From an uncultured Anaeromassilibacillus sp. (GTDB lineage Bacteria > Bacillota > Clostridia > Oscillospirales > Acutalibacteraceae), in NCBI GenBank assembly GCA_945988865.1, contig CAMFTQ010000038.1, forward strand, positions 1-6,666: a stretch of DNA of 6,666 nucleotides, in the 5' to 3' direction. The notes under the pieces were generated by a model that saw only the letters and a program-made list of their open reading frames with translations, did not search any database and was not told where the DNA came from. Position 1 is the first letter of the stretch. Each line of letters opens with the position of its first letter. Shown one piece after another: positions 1 to 4,628 of this stretch. The position numbers were made by a program, and so were the translations under genes.

Positions 1-278
1 CCGACAGTAAAGCAAGGCATATACGAGCCGTCAACGCTCCTTGGACGTGTTGAAACACCTATGGCGGAGATTTCGCTGTCAACCTCGCTTATAAGCGAAG
101 AAAAGAGCCTTGGCAGCTGCTGTGTATGGTGAAAAACAGCGTCACTTTGCCTAAGTCCCAATTCGCCTTGTTTTACGGGCAGAAGCTGTTTTCTTTGTAT
201 AACCTCGTTTTTTTCGCTGTCATATACTGCGACAGAGGTTGTGTAATTGCTTGTGTCTATGCCGAGGAATAGAGCCAT
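1..278 (-). CDS. TsaD/peptidase M22-like protein, N-terminal 92 residues (gene runs off the left edge)
   Basis: Only the N-terminus is visible. It opens with LFLGIDTSNYTTSVAVYD (residues 3-20), the phosphate-binding loop expected at the start of ASKHA-fold proteins of the TsaD/Gcp/peptidase M22 group. This is followed by GELGLRQSDAVFHHTQQLP (residues 38-56) and a conserved-looking PRSVDGSYMPCF (79-90). The HTQQLP segment and the SYMPCF motif look more like the clostridial M22 paralogue often annotated 'O-sialoglycoprotein endopeptidase' than true TsaD, the tRNA t6A synthesis enzyme. The metal-binding histidines of the family, if present, lie outside the window, so activity cannot be judged. 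The ATG at 278-276 is 1 nt after the nusB stop and has a strong AAAAGGAG site (293-286) 7 nt upstream, inside the nusB 3' end. It is therefore almost certainly co-transcribed and coupled with nusB. True tsaD cannot be fully excluded, and the precise substrate is unknown. Confidence 0.8.
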   Translation of the reverse strand, partial: MALFLGIDTSNYTTSVAVYDSEKNEVIQRKQLLPVKQGELGLRQSDAVFHHTQQLPRLFSSLISEVDSEISAIGVSTRPRSVDGSYMPCFTV

Positions 279-279
279 T

Positions 280-717
280 TTACTGCTCCTTTTGTGGCAG
301 CTTGCGAGCTATAGCACCTAATACACCGTTAATAAACGAAGCATCGTCGGAATATTTTTTTGCAAGCTCTACAGCCTCGTTGATTGAAACGCTGACAGGT
401 ATTTTTTCTTCAAACAGCATTTCATATACGGCAAGGCGCATCACAGACAGCGACACCCTTGAAAGTCTTGAAATTCTCCAACCCTTTTTAAGATTATCCG
501 ATATATAGCTGTCGATTCGCTCGCTGTTTTCAATTATCCTCTTAGCAGTTTCTATCGCCTTTTGGTCAAGCTGTAAATCTCTGCTGTCGATTGTATTTTC
601 GATAATATCCTCAAAGCTGTCGTCATTAAACAGCTTTTCAAAGCAGAGAAGAAAAACCTGTTCTCTTAGCTTATATCTTGACAGCTTTTTGCTTTCTGTA
701 TTATTTTCGGTACACAT
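280..717 (-). CDS. nusB: Transcription antitermination factor NusB
   Basis: NusB binds boxA RNA together with NusE (ribosomal protein S10) and helps RNA polymerase read through rRNA operons; it acts in the cytoplasm. The 145-residue all-helical product matches the usual NusB length. It shows the family landmarks: SRYKLREQVFLL (residues 13-24, the N-terminal helix), WRISRLSRVSLSVMRLAVYE (80-99) and a C-terminal IPVSVSINEAVELAKKYS (106-123), then a FINGVLGAIAR segment (128-138). An in-frame ATG exists three codons upstream at 726, but the AAAGGA ribosome binding site touches that codon directly. The ATG at 717 sits 9 nt after the site and is the better start. The gene has its own likely promoter (780-752) behind the spoIIIA terminator, and its stop codon is followed 1 nt later by the TsaD/M22-like start. 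Identification is firm from sequence; the role is known from the family. Confidence 0.95.
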   Translation of the reverse strand: MCTENNTESKKLSRYKLREQVFLLCFEKLFNDDSFEDIIENTIDSRDLQLDQKAIETAKRIIENSERIDSYISDNLKKGWRISRLSRVSLSVMRLAVYEMLFEEKIPVSVSINEAVELAKKYSDDASFINGVLGAIARKLPQKEQ

Positions 718-726
718 AGCGCTCAT

Positions 727-732
727 TCCTTT
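727..732 (-). promoter_or_regulatory. Ribosome binding site that selects the nusB start
   Basis: The minus strand reads AAAGGA at 732-727, directly abutting an upstream in-frame ATG (726-724) with zero spacing. The next in-frame ATG (717-715) is 9 nt away, a workable Shine-Dalgarno distance. This favours initiation at 717. Confidence 0.7.
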
Positions 733-751
733 ATGTTCACATTATGGCTTT

Positions 752-780
752 AGTATATCACATCATATGACAAATTGCAA
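752..780 (-). promoter_or_regulatory. Probable sigma-A (vegetative) promoter of nusB
   Basis: On the minus strand TTGCAA (780-775, 4/6 match to TTGACA) is followed after exactly 17 bp by TATACT (757-752, 5/6 match to TATAAT). The -10 is extended by a TG one base upstream (TGA-TATACT). A start near 745 would leave a leader of about 28 nt before the ATG at 717, containing the AAAGGA site. The promoter lies directly behind the spoIIIA terminator, which makes sense for a vegetative gene downstream of a sporulation operon. No transcription data are available here, so this is an inference from motif and position. Confidence 0.65.
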
Positions 781-820
781 ACAAAAGAAATGACAGACCG
801 AAAAGAAATGCAGTCTGTCA
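779..820 (-). terminator. Rho-independent terminator of the spoIIIA operon
   Basis: On the minus strand the arms TGACAGACTG (820-811) and CGGTCTGTCA (800-791) form a 10-bp stem with one T-G wobble around a 10-nt loop. They are followed by the T-rich run TTTCTTTTGTTT (790-779). The hairpin begins 16 nt after the spoIIIAH stop codon and just before the nusB promoter. The T-run is interrupted by C and G, so termination may be incomplete. On the plus strand no T-run follows, so it is one-directional. Confidence 0.75.
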
Positions 821-836
821 ACGTTTGCTTTATGTA

Positions 837-1388
837 TTAAATTGTAACTATTGATATTTTGTCAAATGAAAGTCCTGTTTGTGAGGCAACAACATCTTTG
901 ATAATTAAACCGCTGTCGTCTTTCATTTCACTTTGCTTGACTATTACGGAACAGCCGTCATCGGATATAAAGCACAGACATTGTGAAAAGCCCTTTGCTA
1001 AAAGTATATTCTCTACATTCGACTGATGAGCATAGTAGCCTGATATTTTTGCCGATTGCTGTACTGCGTTTTCCTTTGCCGATTCTGATGAATTTGAAAG
1101 CGTCAGAACCTCCTTTGCTATGTCAAGCACCTTATCCTGTGTTTCCTGTCTTTTTGACTTTGCCTGTGCAAAATATTCGTCCTGCTTTGACTTAGTTTCT
1201 TTTTCTGTCTTTTTTTCGTCTGATGTTGATACATTGGCACTGCTGACGTAAGAAGCCTTGCCAAGCTCCTTTGAAACAGACAGATTATCAGGCGATGACG
1301 CATCTGAAAATTGCCAGTTAAGATACACAGCCGCACCGAGTGCCAGCACCAAGGACGCAAGCACTATATGCCTTCTTTCGATTTTCAT
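837..1388 (-). CDS. spoIIIAH: Stage III sporulation protein AH (ring-building, SpoIIQ-binding channel subunit)
   Basis: SpoIIIAH is made in the mother cell and binds forespore SpoIIQ through its outward domain, linking the two membranes of the engulfed forespore. The 183-residue protein has one N-terminal membrane segment (about residues 8-25, ending YLNWQF). A charged Lys/Glu-rich helical linker follows (about 57-115, including DEYFAQAKSKRQETQDK). The C-terminal ring-building domain, related to YscJ/FliF, spans about 118-183 and includes NVENILLAKGF and the FISDDGCSVIV strand. A 218-residue Bacillus subtilis protein is the usual comparison, so this version is somewhat short. The ATG has a strong GGAGG site 8 nt upstream, and the gap to spoIIIAG is 30 bp. 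Three cysteines (137, 139, 146) lie in the ring domain. It is the last gene of the operon, followed by a terminator. Family assignment is secure; the SpoIIQ partner is not in this window. Confidence 0.93.
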   Translation of the reverse strand: MKIERRHIVLASLVLALGAAVYLNWQFSDASSPDNLSVSKELGKASYVSSANVSTSDEKKTEKETKSKQDEYFAQAKSKRQETQDKVLDIAKEVLTLSNSSESAKENAVQQSAKISGYYAHQSNVENILLAKGFSQCLCFISDDGCSVIVKQSEMKDDSGLIIKDVVASQTGLSFDKISIVTI

Positions 1389-1418
1389 AATATATTCCTC
1401 CGTTTGAATATTTTTGAT

Positions 1419-1868
1419 TTATTCTGACAGCTTGCAAACGCATACCTTTGACGAGGATATGCCAAGCGCCTTTGTTACCGTTTCTGTCACCTTATCGGCC
1501 GTTACAGGGTTTGCTCCTCCGCTGCAGGCTACTACCGCTCCCCTGATTTTCGGTTCGATTTCTTTTGTTTTTGTGTCTGTGCTGTTTTGCAGATAGACCT
1601 GCTCTGTTGAATTTTCCATAGTTATAAGCACCCTGACATTACCTACTCCATCTATACAGCTAAGCATTTCGGATATGCTTTTTTCAAGTGTGGTTCTGTA
1701 CTGCTCCACTGAATACATTTTACCATCCTCCTCTTGTTTACTATTGTCAAAATCTGTAATTGAGCTTAAAAAAATTACAGCTATGGCGATTATACCTATT
1801 ATGATTATTATTTTAATCAGCTTTTCGTTTTCAAAAATGCCTGAAAGCTTTTTACCTTTAACGTTCAT
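1419..1868 (-). CDS. spoIIIAG: Stage III sporulation protein AG (ring-forming channel subunit, short form)
   Basis: SpoIIIAG oligomerises into a large ring in the space between the mother-cell and forespore membranes. The product has 149 residues. A short cytoplasmic N-terminus (1-16) precedes a membrane segment rich in isoleucine (about 17-37). A linker follows, then a ring-building domain: helix plus strand (EMLSCIDGVGNVRVLITMEN, 67-86), a short polar loop (about 87-107), strand IRGAVVACSGG (108-118) and helix plus strand to the C-terminus (about 121-147). Bacillus subtilis SpoIIIAG has 229 residues. The missing length falls mainly between the first strand and IRGAVV, where the family's beta-triangle insertion sits. 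The start is supported by GTGGAG 6 nt upstream, overlapping the spoIIIAF stop region (3-bp gap). Four cysteines (71, 115, 143, 145) lie on the exposed side. No frame break is visible; the shortness looks natural rather than a truncation. Confidence 0.92.
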   Translation of the reverse strand: MNVKGKKLSGIFENEKLIKIIIIIGIIAIAVIFLSSITDFDNSKQEEDGKMYSVEQYRTTLEKSISEMLSCIDGVGNVRVLITMENSTEQVYLQNSTDTKTKEIEPKIRGAVVACSGGANPVTADKVTETVTKALGISSSKVCVCKLSE

Positions 1869-1871
1869 AAT

Positions 1872-2345
1872 CTACTCCACAATAATTTTCGGCTTTATTT
1901 TTGTGTTATCGTATGTCAGCTTGATATATTTATTTTTATTTACCTCGTCCTCTTTTGTAATGTATATGCAGATTTCATCAACCTTTATACCATCATCAGA
2001 TTCTTTTATAACTGCTACTGTGATGTTTTTCGGCGTTAAGCCCTCTGAATTGTAAAGCTCGTTTAAAGCAAGCACTAAATTGTCGGCTGTTTGTCTTATG
2101 ATGCTGTCTTTTAGCTTTTCATCAGCCGATTGCATTATGGCTGAATTCTCCGTCGAGCTTTGAAGCAGATTGTTAAAATCCCGAACGGCATTTTTTATCG
2201 GCAGAATAACACTGCAAATTAAAAACAACCCAAGCACAAGGCTGAAAACCTTTTTTGATTTGCCGTTGGGCGTCAGCATACCGACTACAGAGCATAATAT
2301 ACAGCCGGCACACAATGCCATGGCTGAGCCTGTTATACCGTTCAT
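1872..2345 (-). CDS. spoIIIAF: Stage III sporulation protein AF
   Basis: SpoIIIAF is a membrane component of the mother-cell side of the SpoIIIA-SpoIIQ channel, with a small ring-building-like soluble domain. The 157-residue product has two membrane helices at the N-terminus (about residues 5-24 and 33-52, the second containing GLFLICSVILPIK). An exposed helical and beta-rich domain follows (about 75-157), with NLVLALNELYNSEGLTPKN, strand ITVAVIKE and strand EICIYITKE. The Bacillus protein is about 206 residues, so this one is short, as are AG and AH. The ATG overlaps the spoIIIAE stop by 4 nt (ATGA), which indicates translational coupling; only a weak purine-rich site (AGGCGG) precedes it. 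AF is the least conserved SpoIIIA subunit, so the call leans on position plus membrane topology as well as on sequence. Confidence 0.88.
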   Translation of the reverse strand: MNGITGSAMALCAGCILCSVVGMLTPNGKSKKVFSLVLGLFLICSVILPIKNAVRDFNNLLQSSTENSAIMQSADEKLKDSIIRQTADNLVLALNELYNSEGLTPKNITVAVIKESDDGIKVDEICIYITKEDEVNKNKYIKLTYDNTKIKPKIIVE

Positions 2346-3481
2346 GACGCACCGCCTGCCATAAGAATTACCGCCGTTGAGATGATAAACACCGACATAA
2401 TACAGGTAATGACGGCAAACAGCGTTGAAATAACAGATATTACATTACCGATAAGCGTACAGGGTAGCGTCAGATTAAGCACCTCGCCTACCGACTTGCT
2501 TATATTAAGAGAAATCATCCATATAAGGCACTGCGAAATAACAGGCAGAAAGATAAATCCGACCGCTATTATCACAAGAACTCCAATGCCTGATTTGAGC
2601 ATATTAACACTGCTTTGCACCGTTTTGTATGCTTCTGACAGTGCTGAGCCGACTATGGGAATAAATGACGAAAGCGTAAATCTGACTGCTCGCACAGATA
2701 CGTTGTCAACGGCTGTGGCGATAATCGACTTAAACGTAAGAAAACCTGAAAAAATCGTCATAATAAACGCAAGCGACCATTTAATGAGCTTGTTAAGAAG
2801 CTGTGTTACGCCTTTAAGGTTTATGTTCGGAGTAACTGCACTTGTGACGCTTATGCCTAAAAAGCCGTTTAAAACAGGTGTGATTACATTTGACGAAATC
2901 TGAACTACACCCTCGCCGGCTAAAATCATTGAGGCATAATATGACGAGCCTGCAAGCTGTCGTCCCGAAGCTATCAGCACTACCGCCATTATCGGTATAT
3001 AAGAGAGCATAAACGTTCCTGCGCTTTTTATTGCTGAGGTTGCATAAGCTATGACAGATGTTATTGGGATTACTATTGCACAGGTTATACAAAGTGTTAC
3101 TACGGTGTCGAGCACTTGCTGTGTCGGGGATATTTTGAGCGAATCCTTGTAGCTGTCAAAAACTGCATATAATAGCATTATGGCAAGAACTGTACCTATT
3201 GTTTTAAGCGGTGCTTTTGCCTGTCCTGCAAAAACAGAGAGTATTTCTTTTACAAAGTCAAAAAAAGAAAGGTCTGACAGCTTATATACATCGGCGGTAT
3301 CTGCTCCTATATTTTCAAGCGATTCCTTTGAGCTTTTTGGGAGCTGTTCTATAAGGCTTTCTGCGTTGCTTTGATTTAAAAGCGACTCAAAGGTTTTGTT
3401 TTCTTCTATAGCGTTTGCGTGATTTGGCAGAAAAAATAAAAAAATTAAAAGAAAAAGCAAAAAGACAACTGTTTTTTTCAT
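2342..3481 (-). CDS. spoIIIAE: Stage III sporulation protein AE (multi-pass membrane channel component)
   Basis: This is the large polytopic subunit of the SpoIIIA complex, 379 residues against about 399 in Bacillus. A signal peptide is evident: MKKTVV, then a long Leu/Phe run to residue 19, with a likely cut after HANA (residue 24). A soluble stretch with acidic and amphipathic helices follows (25-90). About seven hydrophobic segments come next, near 92-110, 127-150, 157-175, 185-210, 233-254, 296-316 and 338-372. The hallmark SSFIPIVGSALSEAYKTVQS (271-290) sits between the fifth and sixth. The start at 3481 has AGGA 8 nt upstream. The 36-bp gap after spoIIIAD shows no promoter or terminator that I can defend. 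The protein ends in a 4-nt overlap with spoIIIAF. It probably forms part of the membrane platform or pore; the exact transport role is not settled for the family. Confidence 0.95.
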   Translation of the reverse strand: MKKTVVFLLFLLIFLFFLPNHANAIEENKTFESLLNQSNAESLIEQLPKSSKESLENIGADTADVYKLSDLSFFDFVKEILSVFAGQAKAPLKTIGTVLAIMLLYAVFDSYKDSLKISPTQQVLDTVVTLCITCAIVIPITSVIAYATSAIKSAGTFMLSYIPIMAVVLIASGRQLAGSSYYASMILAGEGVVQISSNVITPVLNGFLGISVTSAVTPNINLKGVTQLLNKLIKWSLAFIMTIFSGFLTFKSIIATAVDNVSVRAVRFTLSSFIPIVGSALSEAYKTVQSSVNMLKSGIGVLVIIAVGFIFLPVISQCLIWMISLNISKSVGEVLNLTLPCTLIGNVISVISTLFAVITCIMSVFIISTAVILMAGGAS

Positions 3482-3517
3482 ATTATCATTCCTATGTTAC
3501 GGCTTTTTTAACGTCAA

Positions 3518-3916
3518 TTATTGTGACTGCATTGTAATCAGCGACACAGCTGTATTTAAAATTTCTTTAAAAAGCGGCAGAGCTGTTATAAGCACCAAAA
3601 GTCTGCCTATTGTCGTGCAGTTGTTTGCAAGTGATAGCTGACCTGCATCTTTACAGCAATCGCTTGAAAACTCTGTGATAAAGCAAATTCCGAGTGCTTT
3701 TATCAGAACGGCTACGTATTCGCTCTTTATATTTGCTGTTTTGATTATTGAGTTTATCTGCGAAAAAATATCTGTTGTATAGCTTATAACAGAAAGCAAA
3801 ACAACAACACAGCCGGCTATTGCTATGATTATTGACATTTCGCCGTTATACCGCTTAATCGCAAGAGAGATAACAGCCGTTATTACGCAAACGGCACAAA
3901 TTGCAAAAACATTCAT
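3518..3916 (-). CDS. spoIIIAD: Stage III sporulation protein AD
   Basis: SpoIIIAD is a small membrane protein of the SpoIIIA export-like platform, compared in the literature with small flagellar/type III export membrane proteins. From the ATG it has 132 residues, matching the usual 130 or so. It has two N-terminal membrane helices (about 4-20 and 28-45) and the strongest family signature after residue 68: LIKALGICFITEFSSDCCKD (71-90), then a hydrophobic helix RLLVLITALPLFKEIL (105-120). The start is ambiguous. A GTG at 3919 (4-nt GTGA overlap with the spoIIIAC stop) lies directly before an ATG at 3916 (TGATG, 1-nt overlap). I chose the ATG because of codon strength. No convincing Shine-Dalgarno precedes either, so translation likely depends on ribosomes finishing spoIIIAC. 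Confidence 0.93.
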   Translation of the reverse strand: MNVFAICAVCVITAVISLAIKRYNGEMSIIIAIAGCVVVLLSVISYTTDIFSQINSIIKTANIKSEYVAVLIKALGICFITEFSSDCCKDAGQLSLANNCTTIGRLLVLITALPLFKEILNTAVSLITMQSQ

Positions 3917-4110
3917 CACAAGCCGAATACAGATTTAATTGTTGTAAACAGAGAGCTTATCTGTGTGATTATCATCATCAGCGCAACAATCAGCCCTGCA
4001 ATAGTTGTCAGAAGCGCCTGTTCTTCTCTGCCGCTGCGTACTAAAAGCTGATTTAAAATTGCCACTATAATTCCTATTGCCGCAATTTTAAAAATCATAT
4101 CAACATCCAT
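3916..4110 (-). CDS. spoIIIAC: Stage III sporulation protein AC
   Basis: A 64-residue integral membrane protein, matching the short SpoIIIAC family (Bacillus 68 residues). It has two membrane helices (about 5-24 and 37-58) joined by the diagnostic loop RSGREEQALLTTIAGLIVAL (25-44). It belongs to the membrane platform of the channel that links mother cell and forespore. The ATG at 4110 has a good AGAGGG site 8 nt upstream in the 20-bp gap after spoIIIAB (which ends in TAG). The TGA stop overlaps the start of spoIIIAD, so the AC/AD pair is probably coupled to give matched amounts. It is short but clearly a real gene, given the family motif and operon position. Confidence 0.94.
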   Translation of the reverse strand: MDVDMIFKIAAIGIIVAILNQLLVRSGREEQALLTTIAGLIVALMMIITQISSLFTTIKSVFGL

Positions 4111-4130
4111 TTTGTTATCCCTCTTACTTT

Positions 4131-4628
4131 CTAAATAACCGTCAAAGCAAATGCTGTGCCAGCGAAAAAGCCGAGCAGCTTGTATAGCTTTGATTTTGCT
4201 TTTAATTCCTGTTGTGCTTCGTCACACGCTTTTTGAAAAAGCGTTGTGTAAAGCTCTATGTGATTTATCTGCCCTTGTCCGTCTGTTGTGCCAAGAGATG
4301 CTCCGAATTCCTCTAAAAGTGCTTTATCCTGTGCGGTAAGTCCTGTCTGCTTATTGATTTGCGACATTGAGCCAAGCCACAAATCGTTAAAGCTGCCCTT
4401 GTTATTTAATATATATTCCTTTATCGGCTGAAGTGAGGCTGATTTCATACTTATATTTATAAGCGTGAAAATATCGTCTGAGCTGTAGCGGATATGAGTT
4501 TCAAAGGTTTTCAGAAAGGCAATAAAATCCTTTAAAAAGAGCTGTCGCCTGCTTAATTTGTACGAATAATAAAAGCCTGCTAAGCTACAACAGCAAAAGA
4601 CGATAATCACCGATACTGCCTTAAGCAT
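4131..4628 (-). CDS. spoIIIAB: Stage III sporulation protein AB (GspF-like membrane protein)
   Basis: SpoIIIAB resembles half of the type II secretion platform protein GspF and is thought to partner the AA ATPase. The 165-residue product (Bacillus 171) starts with a membrane helix (about residues 3-22, containing FCCCSLAGFYYSYKLSRR). A long helical cytoplasmic domain follows, with LLEEFGASLGTTDGQGQ (104-120), the family's LG-x-TD landmark, and a helix to KLYKLLGFFAGTAFALTVI at the C-terminus (second membrane segment, about 149-165). It overlaps the end of spoIIIAA by 8 nt, with AGAGG lying inside spoIIIAA 6 nt before the ATG, so expression is coupled to AA. An inverted repeat at 4223-4248 lies inside the coding sequence (listed separately). 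Confidence 0.93.
   Translation of the reverse strand: MLKAVSVIIVFCCCSLAGFYYSYKLSRRQLFLKDFIAFLKTFETHIRYSSDDIFTLINISMKSASLQPIKEYILNNKGSFNDLWLGSMSQINKQTGLTAQDKALLEEFGASLGTTDGQGQINHIELYTTLFQKACDEAQQELKAKSKLYKLLGFFAGTAFALTVI
4223..4248 (-). repeat. Tight inverted repeat within spoIIIAB
   Basis: Plus-strand arms CACACGCTTTTT (4223-4234) and AAAAAGCGTTGTG (4236-4248) are complementary apart from a single-base bulge, separated by one nucleotide. In the mRNA (minus strand) this would fold into a hairpin with a small A/U loop in codons for TTLFQKAC. No T-run follows it on the minus strand, so it is not a terminator. It could affect translation or mRNA stability, or be a chance result of codon choice. 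Confidence 0.4.

Noticed and set aside
239..508. Plus-strand open frame of 89 codons
   Set aside because: It lies antisense to nusB and the start of the M22-like gene. It has no ribosome binding site and no recognisable domain, while the opposite strand encodes clear NusB motifs.
1118..1360. Minus-strand frame of 80 codons inside spoIIIAH
   Set aside because: It is a shifted frame of the charged linker of SpoIIIAH, whose own frame has a strong ribosome binding site and family motifs.
1389..1440. Possible internal sporulation promoter ahead of spoIIIAH
   Set aside because: The gap holds a GGAGG site and A/T-rich sequence, but no pair of boxes matches sigma-E, -F, -G or -A consensus at a sensible spacing.
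1662..1684. Plus-strand AAGCAT...ATGCTT hairpin followed by T residues
   Set aside because: It has only a 6-bp A/T-rich stem, lies inside spoIIIAG, and there is no plus-strand gene to terminate.
2382..2903. Plus-strand open frame of 173 codons
   Set aside because: It is antisense to the conserved membrane part of spoIIIAE. Long open frames opposite hydrophobic coding sequence are common; no promoter, ribosome binding site or family motif is seen.
2814..3092. Minus-strand frame of 92 codons inside spoIIIAE
   Set aside because: It is an alternative frame fully within spoIIIAE. Its translation is low-complexity and has no family features.
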